Part shown: positions 1 to 6,887 of the stretch, in pieces
How positions within the stretch are numbered: the stretch's first letter is position 1
Layout of the letters: each line of letters opens with the position of its first letter
Assembly (NCBI GenBank): GCA_050180235.1
Contig: JBFXEJ010000154.1
Span: 1-11,331 of the forward strand
Direction: 5' to 3'
Source of the DNA: JAABRU01 sp050180235
Lineage (GTDB): Bacteria; Desulfobacterota; Desulfobacteria; Desulfobacterales; Desulfococcaceae
DNA length: 11,331 nt
Notes under the pieces: model-generated
What the model was told of the DNA's origin: nothing
The model's database searches: none
Seen by the model: the letters and a program-made list of their open reading frames with translations, nothing else
Translations under genes and position numbers: made by a program

Positions 1-2
1 TC

Positions 3-479
3 AAACTGAAGCATATCCCGGCAGCGGAATTTGAGAAAAAAATGGCTGAAAACCCGCTGGCAGCCGCGTATCTGCCCCTGACGGATTATCCGAAAAAGGA
101 CAGACCCCTGATAAAGGCCAAAGCCGTCAACGGCATAGCCAAAGTGCCGCAGGGTCCGAAGCGGTCGGTGCTGTATTCTCTGATCGATCAGAGTCTGCAG
201 CTCAAACCGGAAGAGGAAAGGGAATTCAGGGAACTGGTTCAGAACAACCCCATGTTTCAGGAGGCTAAAATGCTGCAGTCCATTGAAGAAGTTGGCATTG
301 AGAAAGGTTTGGAAAAAGGTATTCTTATCGGTCTGGAAAAAGGAGAGCAGAAAAAGGCGGAGGAAACCGCAGTAAAAATGCTCCTTTCCCAGTGGCTGAA
401 CAAGGAGCAGATTTCAGAGATTACCGGGCTGGACAGGAAGAAACTGGATGAACTGGAAAAGAGACTGAAAACATCATAA
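3..479 (+). CDS. Rpn-like PD-(D/E)XK nuclease/transposase family protein, C-terminal part (5' end outside window)
   Basis: The reading frame is open from the first complete codon at position 3 and runs through the ATG at 42, so the window begins inside the gene. The visible 158 residues read KLKHIPAAEF at the start and end in a charged helical tail with EKGLEKG and GLEKGEQKK repeats, then a short helix-turn-helix-like end (QISEITGLDRKKLDEL). This tail is characteristic of the Rpn/PDDEXK-transposase family, whose members promote RecA-independent recombination or act as DNA nucleases. The catalytic PD-(D/E)XK core would lie upstream and cannot be checked. A strong intrinsic terminator follows 66 bases after the stop. 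The family call is recognition from the tail only; another protein with the same GLEKG tail is possible. Confidence 0.65.
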   Translation, partial: KLKHIPAAEFEKKMAENPLAAAYLPLTDYPKKDRPLIKAKAVNGIAKVPQGPKRSVLYSLIDQSLQLKPEEEREFRELVQNNPMFQEAKMLQSIEEVGIEKGLEKGILIGLEKGEQKKAEETAVKMLLSQWLNKEQISEITGLDRKKLDELEKRLKTS

Positions 480-545
480 ATGATGTTTCATATTCCAAAA
501 AGAGAATTTTCCCGGTAAGGAGGAGACGCATATCTGTTTTTTTTA

Positions 546-595
546 AGGGAAACAAAGCATTTTCTGTATGGAAACAGCTTTGTTTCCCTATTTTT
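546..595 (+). terminator. Intrinsic terminator after the Rpn-like gene
   Basis: A perfect 13-bp stem (AGGGAAACAAAGC at 546-558, GCTTTGTTTCCCT at 577-589) is followed by ATTTTT. A T-run (538-544) also precedes the stem, so on the other strand the hairpin would be followed by A's rather than T's and mainly the + direction is supported. It separates the Rpn-like gene from the hic pair. Confidence 0.85.
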
Positions 596-599
596 GTTT

Positions 600-618
600 G
601 TCTGAACCCGGTTCAGAC
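600..618. repeat. Perfect palindrome GTCTGAACC-C-GGTTCAGAC
   Basis: Nine-base arms surround a single C. The same 9-mer, in one orientation or the other, marks the edges of most repeat elements in this window (1146, 1235, 1303, 1449, 1566, 6888, 6935, 7125). Here the two orientations abut, as if an element's interior were absent or two element ends met. Confidence 0.8.
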
Positions 619-686
619 AAAAATTCAGCCTTGCAAAATAAGAAAAATCCTGCTAATCCAAAAATCCTGAAAATCCGGGTTCAGAC
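607..686 (+). repeat. 80-bp interspersed repeat, copy 1
   Basis: This unit starts CCCGGTTCAGAC, contains GCCTTGCAAAATAAG, then AATCC-rich sequence, and ends GGGTTCAGAC. It matches copy 2 (1232-1311) at 78 of 80 bases with no gaps. It ends 20 bases before the hicA start codon and forms the left boundary of the hic cassette. Confidence 0.9.
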
Positions 687-706
687 GAAATTATGGGATA
701 CTGTTT

Positions 707-889
707 ATGAAACGCAGTCAGTTTATAAAACATCTGAAAAAGAACGGGGCCTTTCTGCTGCGTGAAGGCAGCCGTCACAGCATTTTTCAGAAAAACGGTT
801 TCAAAACACAGGTTCCCAGACACAGTGAAATTGTGGATGAACTGGCAAGAAAAATTTGCAAAGACCTTCAGGTTCCCTTTGTGAGGTAA
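707..889 (+). CDS. hicA: HicA-family mRNA interferase toxin
   Basis: The 60-residue product is the usual HicA size and fold class (dsRBD-like). HicA toxins bind and cleave mRNA and are held inactive by HicB. The hallmark catalytic histidine is H24 in REGSRHSIF, and the family's C-terminal pattern VPRHSEI...LARKICKDL is intact, so the toxin should be functional. ATG 707 is chosen because residues MKRSQFIKHL match the normal N-terminus; the upstream ribosome site is weak (GGGATA), as seen with toxins kept at low level. The stop TAA is directly followed by the hicB start. Toxin precedes antitoxin, the standard hicAB order. I see no convincing promoter in the repeat-filled upstream region. Confidence 0.9.
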   Translation: MKRSQFIKHLKKNGAFLLREGSRHSIFQKNGFKTQVPRHSEIVDELARKICKDLQVPFVR

Positions 890-1108
890 ATGATGAAATA
901 CCGTGCAGTTATCAAAAAATCAGGTAAATGGTGGATCGGCTGGCTGGTGGATTTGCCGGGAGTGAATGCACAGGAAAAAACCAGAGAAAAGCTGATTGAA
1001 TCTTTGACTACAGGCGCAGAAGATATGCTGTCCCTTGAAGTGCCGTTTGAGTCCGGTGCCATTATGACAACCATTGATATACCGGAACAGGTCTGGATGA
1101 ACGGTTAA
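890..1108 (+). CDS. hicB: HicB-family antitoxin (short form)
   Basis: This 72-residue protein starts at the base after the hicA stop; two consecutive ATG codons (890 and 893) are available, the second giving MKYRAVI. The core KKSGKWWIGWLVDLPGVNAQEKTREKLIESLTTGAEDML (described by its parts: WWIGWLVDLPG and REKLIESL) is the partial RNase-H-like fold of HicB antitoxins, which occludes HicA's active site. There is no C-terminal helix-turn-helix or ribbon-helix-helix domain, so this is one of the short HicB types and how it would autoregulate cannot be read from the sequence. Translation is tightly coupled to hicA. Confidence is high because of both sequence and partner gene. Confidence 0.88.
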   Translation: MMKYRAVIKKSGKWWIGWLVDLPGVNAQEKTREKLIESLTTGAEDMLSLEVPFESGAIMTTIDIPEQVWMNG

Positions 1109-1145
1109 TGAACCGGATTTCCCTTGTATGAACCGGGTGAGAATT

Positions 1146-1243
1146 GTCTGAACCGGGATTCACGGGATTAAAGGATTAACCGGGATTCGGCATGGCGCAG
1201 AAATCCGGGTTAATCCTGAAATCCTGAAAATCCCGGTTCAGAC
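1146..1243. repeat. Inverted-repeat element A (GGATT-rich), intact copy
   Basis: The left arm starts GTCTGAACCGGGATT and the right arm ends AATCCCGGTTCAGAC. The arms pair imperfectly along about 40 bases each around a short centre near GGCATGGCGCAG. Inside each arm a GGATT motif recurs every 8-10 bases (right arm: AATCC on the same strand). It begins 38 bases after hicB and its right tip overlaps the start of the 80-bp copy 2. No coding capacity. Such elements are known as dispersed intergenic repeats in several sulfate-reducer and cyanobacterial genomes. Confidence 0.8.
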
Positions 1244-1311
1244 AAGAATTCCGCCTTGCAAAATAAGAAAAATCCTGCTAATCCAAAAATCCTGAAAATC
1301 CGGGTTCAGAC
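1232..1311 (+). repeat. 80-bp interspersed repeat, copy 2
   Basis: Aligned without gaps to copy 1 (607-686), it differs at two bases; against copy 3 (7054-7133) it differs at nine. It shares its first 12 bases with the right tip of element A. Copies 1 and 2 are direct repeats flanking hicAB; copies 2 and 3 are direct repeats flanking the large secreted-protein gene. Confidence 0.9.
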
Positions 1312-1321
1312 AAATGTTTAT

Positions 1322-1429
1322 CTCGTTCCCACGCTCTGCGTGGGAATGCCTTCGGGACGCTCTGCGTCCCATTCAGGTGTGGACGCGGAGCGTCTTGTCT
1401 GCATTCCCACGCGGGAGCGTGGGAACGAG
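1322..1429. repeat. Element C: GC-rich four-hairpin repeat
   Basis: The ends form an inverted repeat (CTCGTTCCCACGC at 1322 against GCGTGGGAACGAG ending 1429). Four small perfect or near-perfect hairpins occur in series: 9-bp stem with TCT loop (1327-1347), 7-bp stem with TCT loop (1354-1370), 5-bp stem with GGA loop (1382-1394), and 9-bp stem with GGGA loop (1404-1425). The CGTTCCCACGC...GCGTGGGAACG pattern is a dispersed intergenic repeat seen in many environmental bacteria. It is GC-rich relative to the AT-rich repeats around it and is followed by a half-copy of element A's right arm (about 1433-1457), so it appears inserted into the patchwork. Confidence 0.75.
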
Positions 1430-1479
1430 GCAAAATCCCGTGAATCCCGGTTCAGACAGAGATGTACCCGGTGAGCATT

Positions 1480-1574
1480 GTCCGAACCGCAGATTTACGC
1501 AGATGAAAGGATTCCGCAGAAGCAGCATAAAAATCTGCGTAATCCGGAAATCTGTGGGAATCTGCGGTTCAGAC
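1480..1574. repeat. Inverted-repeat element B (CGCAGATT type)
   Basis: The left arm is GTCCGAACCGCAGATT and the right arm ends AATCTGCGGTTCAGAC; together they form an imperfect hairpin of roughly 95 bases. It shares the terminal GTCYGAACC/GGTTCAGAC with element A but has an interior based on CGCAGAT rather than CGGGATT. It ends 27 bases before the ribosome site of the large gene and so lies in its 5' leader or promoter region. Confidence 0.75.
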
Positions 1575-1600
1575 AACAAAGACAAAATAACAAAACCAAA

Positions 1601-1607
1601 AAAGGAG
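1601..1607 (+). promoter_or_regulatory. Ribosome binding site deciding the start at 1616
   Basis: AAAGGAG sits 8 bases before ATG 1616. It is followed immediately by a signal-peptide-coding sequence, which rules out the longer in-frame start (TTG 1478) inside element B. Confidence 0.85.
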
Positions 1608-1615
1608 ACAAAAAA

Positions 1616-4600
1616 ATGCCCCGACACCAAACCCTTATTTTCACGGCACTTCTGCTTGTATTCTTCATCACTCCGGCTTTTGCAGCCTCTCCGCCCTTCC
1701 CAATCCCCGACACCGGCCAGACCCTCTGCTACGACAGTGCCGGTGCTGAAATCCCCTGCGCCGGAACCGGCCAGGACGGTGAATTTTCCATTAACCCCAT
1801 GTCATACACCAAACTGTCAGCAGACGGCACAGAACTGGATGACTCGGCAACGTCATGGGCAATGGTGCGGGATAATGTGACCGGGCTGATATGGGAGGTC
1901 AAAACAGATGATGGTTCCGTTCATGATAAAGATAACACATACACATGGCAGGATGCCCAGGATGTGTTTACTGCAGGTATGAATGCTGAAAATTTCGGCG
2001 GCTACAGCGACTGGCGGCTACCCTCACGGGAAGAACTGCGATCCATTGTGGATTACAGTGTATCCTCTTCTTCGGGAGAACCGATCATAAATAAAGGATA
2101 TTTCCCAAATATAAAGTGGTCCGATTATTGGTCTTCTACTGCCAGCGACTCTAATACGAAATATGCGTGGTTCGTGCTCTTCCAAAGTGGCGATGACGAC
2201 TGCTACTTTAAGACAGGCAGCCGTTATGTGCGTGCTGTGCGTAGCGGACAGTCCCCTCCTTCTCCCCGGTTTGTGGACAAAGGCGACGGCACGGTATCGG
2301 ACTCCCTGACCGGTCTGATGTGGGAGCAGAAGAGCGATGACGGGGGAGAGCGGGACAAGGATAATACCTATAGCTGGCAGCAGGGACTGGATTACTGCAA
2401 TAATCTTACTTTGGCCGGACATTCGGACTGGCGTCTGCCGACCATTAAGGAACTGGCTTCTTTGGCAGATTTATCCCGTTCTAATCCGGCCATTGATTCT
2501 ATATTTGAGAATTATACCGTTTCGTCCAATTGGTCTTCTACTACCTACGCCAGATATGTGACGAGCTATGCGTGGTCTGTGTACTTCAAAAACGGCACTG
2601 ACTACCACTACCCTAAGTCAGACAGCCTTTCTGTGCGTGCCGTGCGTAGCGGAGAGGGTGGGGTATTGGGCGATTTGATTATTTCCGGAACCGTGAGCAT
2701 GGAAGACAATACCACATTGGGCAGCATCCCGGTCTGCTTCACCACAGGCAGCGCCCCGAACTGCACCATCCAAACCGACACCAACGGCACTTTCACCATC
2801 CCCGACCTCCCGGACGGCATTTACACTGTCACCCCGCAGTCCCCGTCCGGTCAGTCATATCTCTTTGAACCTTCCTCCCGGCAGGTGCGGATTTCCGGGG
2901 GCAGTGTTACAGGCGTGAATTTTACGGCGTACACCACAGGCTCTCCCCTGCCCATGACCATCATCCAGCCTGCAAACGGTCTTACCCTGACCCAGGATGA
3001 TATGCTTCCGGTGGAAATCCGTATGCAGGAAAATCTGAATGCGGAAATAATCGGCATTGCCACCGACCAGAACGGTCAGGCCAGGAACAAAGTCCGTTTT
3101 ATATTTTACAAGGAAAATGAGACAAAAATTCAGGAAATGTCATTGGCAAGAATGCCGCCGGGCAATTACACACTGACCCTGACGGCAAGATACTGGGAAA
3201 CAGGAGCGGAGGTCCGTCAGGCCGTTGAAACCCGTACCTTTACCATCACTCCCGGAAACATGTTCGGCAAAGCAGAGGTTGACATTGAATTTTCCGGAAC
3301 CTGTACGGCCCATGCCATCCCCAAATATCCCTTTGGTGCGGATGTGGATATGAATATATGGTTTTCCTATGACGACAGCGACATATCCGGGGACTGGCCC
3401 GGTCCGGCCCAGATAATCCTTACAAAATCGGTGGGCGGCGGAGCAGCGGAAACGCTCACACCTTATGACAGTTCCGGTTCTGCCACCCACAGCGCACTTT
3501 ATCAGTACAGATTTACAGCAGGAAACACGGATACGGTGTATGATCTCCACCTGAAAATCATCCCGCCTGCGGGTACGCCCTTTCTGGTCTATGAAAAGGA
3601 TTTTCAGGTAAAAGCCTCTTCCGATATTATGGTAAACGTGGACGGCCCGAACGTAAGTGCTGACGGACAGCCGTATTCCCCCGGAAAGATTATTCTGGCC
3701 GGGCAGGAGATTGTATTTTCCCTTACACTGACAAACGGACAGGGGCAGCCCGTTGAAGGGGCCGATGTCAGGGCAAAGGGCAGATATCTTTCAACCGACG
3801 GTTCCCCGGTTTCAGACTTTTATTACACGCCGAAAATCGTTCTGGACCCTGTACCCGGAACACCGGGGCTTTACAAAGCGGTCTATGTTCCCTTAACGCC
3901 GGGACAGTTGCGCCACATTTTTACATACACCTTTGATATTCCCGGTTATGTCAATCCTGAGCCGGTGGAAAACGAAATCATCGTAAAATCCGACCAACTG
4001 ATACACAACCGCCTGCGGGCCTATAACCAGAGCCTGGAAAAACTTTTGCAGACACTGGATTCCCTGGCTTACAGAACAAAGGACTCCGGGAATTATTTTG
4101 CAGACCGGCTTGCGGACAAACAGGTTGAACTGGTTGCCAACCTGCTCAATGCGGCTCTCAGTGTCCTTGATGCCACCGGCGGAAACAATCCTATGACAGA
4201 GAACGATGTTATCAAAGAACTCACGGGAGTGCTCATAAAAGACATCAGCCTGATACCTGCACTGGAGCAGTTTGACGGTGCTCTGTCAGGATATGCTGAA
4301 TACAGCGGCACAGCGGCAACCTGTGTTACAGAAGGAATTTCCGGTGTAAACCCATGTACAATTGCAATTATCGGGGATTTAACCAAAGCCCTGTGGGACC
4401 CGCAGCCTTTTACCAATAATGTTCTTCCCAAATGGAATGAAATATATTTTGATACAAAACTGGCTTTTTGGACTGACGGCGGCAAAATTGAAAACAATTA
4501 TCCGGTGCTGTCCCGTGACATTCAGGAAATCATATCCACACAACTGGAATTTTTTACATTTGCCAATGAGACCATTGTTCAGGAAGCCAGAGCCGAACTG

Positions 4601-6880
4601 AGCAAACTGCATTCCACAGAAGACCGGCTCAGAGCACTGGATAAAAATTTCTGGAGAGAATTCAACACTTTCCTTCTCAATGACCTGATGCCGGTTATTC
4701 TCGACATTGCAACCATGAATGCTGCAACCGGGGCCGCTTACAGTGCGGTGGCTTCCACTGTGAATGCCGGTTTCAATGCCTATGATATCGTGCTTGCCAA
4801 TACCATGACAGAACTGGCTGCAATGGGATTTACTTCAACCCTGCACCAGAATCTGGGGGTTCTGGCACGGAATTCAGCCAAAATCTACAGTCATCTTGAA
4901 TCATTGAAAACAGTTCAGACGCCTTCGGAGATTCCCCCCATTCCCCAGGCAAAACTTGAGGTACTGGGCGAATTTGAGCAGGGTTATGCAAGACTGCTGA
5001 AATGGGACCCGGTTCTGAGGCGGTTTATCCGGGTGCGCCTGACAAATACCGGAGAAGAAGAATCGGTTTTCTATGTCAAAATGTTCTATAAAAAGCTCTT
5101 CGGCCTGCGGGATTTCGAGCTGTATGAAAACCGTCTGGAAGAAATCACAGAATCAGGATTTCATACCGCAAACGGGGATTATGTTTACGATATAACGCTG
5201 TCTCCGGGTGAATCTCAAATACTGGAATTTGATCTGTACCGCAAAGATTCCGGCAATCTCTGGGATGTGGATATGGTTCCGAATAAGGATTTTTCCATTG
5301 AGTTCCATGTACTCGGCGCACCAAAGGAAAACTGGAGTCAGAAAGGATTAAATCTCGCAGGTTTTACCCCCTACCGCTTTGAAAATGATTTCAAATTTGA
5401 GGCTGTTCAGCCCGGTTCACGCAGAAGCAGCCGCTCAACGGTTGACATCCGTACCGACGGAGCCGATGCGGATGAAACCAGGATCATCATGCCCCTGACC
5501 GTTCATATGCTGCGCGCTCCGGGGGATGAAACCGTCACCGTGATCTACAACCTGAAAAACAATTACAATGATCCGGTTGCCTATGAACTGGTGCAGAAAC
5601 TTCCCGAAGGAATGTCAGTAAACTGCGATGAAGGAATATTATCGGATCAAAGCCTGACCTTTCTCAGAAACCTGAATCCGGGAGCTTCGGCGGTTTTTCA
5701 GTGGGCAACACAGTATTCCGGGTCCGGCGATTTTGTCCTGCCTGCTGCAACCCTGAAATTCTTCCATCCCTACAGGGCGGTGAATGTTGAAATTGAGATT
5801 ACGCCCGATCCCCTAAAGGCCGGGGACAGCAGCGTCATGCAGTTCGGACTGGAAGGTAGCCGTGAATGGTTTAGCAATCAGACCGTAACGCAAATCTTTT
5901 CCGTAAACAACGGTTACAGCGAAGATAAAAATATTGCCATCCATGCAGTTCTGACCGACAGTCAGAACCATCAGGCAGTATGGGATTTCAGCAAAACCGC
6001 AACTGCAAATCAGAGAAGCGATTTCTCGCTGTCCTTCAATCTTGCAGGCAAAACCCTTTCGGAAGGTGAGGCCAATCTGACCATTACAGTAACACCTGAA
6101 AACGGCACTGCACTCACAGCCGTATCCGGAATTCCCATAACAATTATAAACGATGCCGACAATGACGGACTCCCGGACACATGGGAAACCGCCAACGGCC
6201 TGAATCCTGCTGTCAATGACGCAGCCTCGGACAAAGACGGAGACGGCCTGAGCAACCTTCAGGAATATGAAAAAGGCACAAAAGCCAATGCTGCCGACAC
6301 AGACGGAGACGGAATCAGTGACGGCATGGAAATCAATAATTACGGAACTGATCCGCTCCTTGCCGACACAGACGGAGGGGGAACGGCTGACGGTGCGGAA
6401 ATATCCGCCAGCAGAGATCCCCGCAACAATCAGGATGACACCCCCGAAGTGACCCTCCATCTTCCTGCGGAAATCACCCTGGGCGACTATATCCTGATCA
6501 CCTGGACATCCTCCAATCCCTTTGCCCCCAATGTCACCTACCGCTTCTCCGTGGGAACATCTGCGGGAAGCGATAATGTCATTGCCTGGACCGACATGGG
6601 AGAACAGGATAATTACGCCCTGGATTCCACCCGACTGCCGGATAATCAGACCTGTTACGTCAACGTGCAGCTCCTGCAAAACGGAATGCTCAAAGCCTCG
6701 GACAGCGAAAATCTGACCGCATACCGCAACCATCTCTTTGACTCCATCCAATGCTTACAGGCCGTGGCCGGAATTCCTTCCGCCACCGGCTCCTACAGCA
6801 AAGACGATGTCAATGGCGATGATCGAATCGGACTGGCTGAGGCTGTTCATGCCTTGCAGAAGGCAGCGGGATTGCGGTAA
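1616..6880 (+). CDS. Large secreted surface protein: two DUF1566 (CLec-like) domains with DGR-type variable regions, Ig-like modules, TSP3-like repeats, dockerin-like tail
   Basis: The 1,754-residue product begins with a clear signal peptide (MPRHQTL, then a hydrophobic stretch ending PAFA, about 23 residues). ATG 1616 is chosen because AAAGGAG lies 8 bases upstream (1601-1607); the frame extends upstream to a TTG at 1478, but only through repeat element B. Order of parts: a TGQTLCYD...C-TGQDG linker common before DUF1566 (~32-55); DUF1566 no. 1 (~57-211) and no. 2 (~217-346), each with DWRLP (132-136, 271-275), WSST and VRAVRSG; a carboxypeptidase-regulatory-like beta domain (~351-440); further Ig-like segments to ~790; a mostly helical stretch (~790-1100); more beta modules; Asp-rich TSP3-like calcium-binding repeats with DADNDGLPD and DTDGDGISD (~1513-1609); and a final EF-hand/dockerin-like segment with DDVNGDDRIGLAEAV (from residue 1730). 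Probable role: exported or cell-surface binding protein. The ligand is unknown. Domain calls are by eye. Confidence 0.88.
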   Translation: MPRHQTLIFTALLLVFFITPAFAASPPFPIPDTGQTLCYDSAGAEIPCAGTGQDGEFSINPMSYTKLSADGTELDDSATSWAMVRDNVTGLIWEVKTDDGSVHDKDNTYTWQDAQDVFTAGMNAENFGGYSDWRLPSREELRSIVDYSVSSSSGEPIINKGYFPNIKWSDYWSSTASDSNTKYAWFVLFQSGDDDCYFKTGSRYVRAVRSGQSPPSPRFVDKGDGTVSDSLTGLMWEQKSDDGGERDKDNTYSWQQGLDYCNNLTLAGHSDWRLPTIKELASLADLSRSNPAIDSIFENYTVSSNWSSTTYARYVTSYAWSVYFKNGTDYHYPKSDSLSVRAVRSGEGGVLGDLIISGTVSMEDNTTLGSIPVCFTTGSAPNCTIQTDTNGTFTIPDLPDGIYTVTPQSPSGQSYLFEPSSRQVRISGGSVTGVNFTAYTTGSPLPMTIIQPANGLTLTQDDMLPVEIRMQENLNAEIIGIATDQNGQARNKVRFIFYKENETKIQEMSLARMPPGNYTLTLTARYWETGAEVRQAVETRTFTITPGNMFGKAEVDIEFSGTCTAHAIPKYPFGADVDMNIWFSYDDSDISGDWPGPAQIILTKSVGGGAAETLTPYDSSGSATHSALYQYRFTAGNTDTVYDLHLKIIPPAGTPFLVYEKDFQVKASSDIMVNVDGPNVSADGQPYSPGKIILAGQEIVFSLTLTNGQGQPVEGADVRAKGRYLSTDGSPVSDFYYTPKIVLDPVPGTPGLYKAVYVPLTPGQLRHIFTYTFDIPGYVNPEPVENEIIVKSDQLIHNRLRAYNQSLEKLLQTLDSLAYRTKDSGNYFADRLADKQVELVANLLNAALSVLDATGGNNPMTENDVIKELTGVLIKDISLIPALEQFDGALSGYAEYSGTAATCVTEGISGVNPCTIAIIGDLTKALWDPQPFTNNVLPKWNEIYFDTKLAFWTDGGKIENNYPVLSRDIQEIISTQLEFFTFANETIVQEARAELSKLHSTEDRLRALDKNFWREFNTFLLNDLMPVILDIATMNAATGAAYSAVASTVNAGFNAYDIVLANTMTELAAMGFTSTLHQNLGVLARNSAKIYSHLESLKTVQTPSEIPPIPQAKLEVLGEFEQGYARLLKWDPVLRRFIRVRLTNTGEEESVFYVKMFYKKLFGLRDFELYENRLEEITESGFHTANGDYVYDITLSPGESQILEFDLYRKDSGNLWDVDMVPNKDFSIEFHVLGAPKENWSQKGLNLAGFTPYRFENDFKFEAVQPGSRRSSRSTVDIRTDGADADETRIIMPLTVHMLRAPGDETVTVIYNLKNNYNDPVAYELVQKLPEGMSVNCDEGILSDQSLTFLRNLNPGASAVFQWATQYSGSGDFVLPAATLKFFHPYRAVNVEIEITPDPLKAGDSSVMQFGLEGSREWFSNQTVTQIFSVNNGYSEDKNIAIHAVLTDSQNHQAVWDFSKTATANQRSDFSLSFNLAGKTLSEGEANLTITVTPENGTALTAVSGIPITIINDADNDGLPDTWETANGLNPAVNDAASDKDGDGLSNLQEYEKGTKANAADTDGDGISDGMEINNYGTDPLLADTDGGGTADGAEISASRDPRNNQDDTPEVTLHLPAEITLGDYILITWTSSNPFAPNVTYRFSVGTSAGSDNVIAWTDMGEQDNYALDSTRLPDNQTCYVNVQLLQNGMLKASDSENLTAYRNHLFDSIQCLQAVAGIPSATGSYSKDDVNGDDRIGLAEAVHALQKAAGLR
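2126..2248 (+). other. Candidate DGR variable region 1 (VR1), end of DUF1566 domain 1
   Basis: This covers residues 171-211, from the TAT before WSST to VRAVRSG. In diversity-generating retroelements an RT copies a template repeat into the variable region with random bases wherever the template has A, typically at AAC/AAT codons, so codon positions 1 and 2 vary and position 3 stays. VR1 against VR2 shows exactly this pattern over 19 aligned codons (2171-2227 against 2576-2632): substitutions at position 1, 2 and 3 number 7, 9 and 2. The 3' end (2228-2248) is GTGCGTGCT then GTGCGTAGC, resembling an initiation-of-mutagenic-homing site. No template or RT is in the window, so the call rests on this two-copy comparison and the known use of C-type-lectin-like folds as DGR targets. 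Confidence 0.65.
2528..2653 (+). other. Candidate DGR variable region 2 (VR2), end of DUF1566 domain 2
   Basis: This covers residues 305-346. It shares with VR1 an identical 12 bases after the first codon (TGGTCTTCTACT), an identical TATGCGTGG, and a 21-base 3' end (2633-2653) that differs by one synonymous base. Many variable codons are of NNC/NNT form (ACT, GAC, TAC, CAC, TAC, CCT run consecutively from the codon after GGC), as expected from AAC/AAT template codons. It is one codon longer than VR1 between WSST and YAW. Confidence 0.65.
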
Positions 6881-6887
6881 ACGGTCT

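Noticed and set aside
631..659. Promoter TTGCAA-17-TAATCC inside the 80-bp repeat, upstream of hicA
   Set aside because: The -10 box matches the consensus at only two of six positions; AT-rich repeat sequence yields such matches easily.
568..765. Small open frame over the terminator, 80-bp repeat and start of hicA
   Set aside because: It overlaps the terminator's right arm and the repeat, shares its 3' part with hicA in another frame, and has no ribosome site or recognisable product.
600..1311. CRISPR array
   Set aside because: The repeats are 80 bp or longer, irregularly spaced, separated by genes and not by uniform spacers, and no cas gene is visible.
1478..1615. N-terminal extension of the large gene from TTG 1478 (46 extra codons)
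   Set aside because: It is translated from repeat element B, has no ribosome site, and would bury the signal peptide that starts at ATG 1616 after a good AAAGGAG.
1256..1880. Overlapping small frames across repeats 2, C and B running into the large gene
   Set aside because: They consist of repeat sequence read as protein or of the large gene in another frame; the CGTTCCCACGC repeat commonly gives such spurious frames.
5813..6751. Long antisense frame (312 codons) opposite the end of the large gene
   Set aside because: The plus strand has a continuous domain-bearing protein with TSP3-like motifs here; the antisense product is a low-complexity mirror with no recognisable domain.
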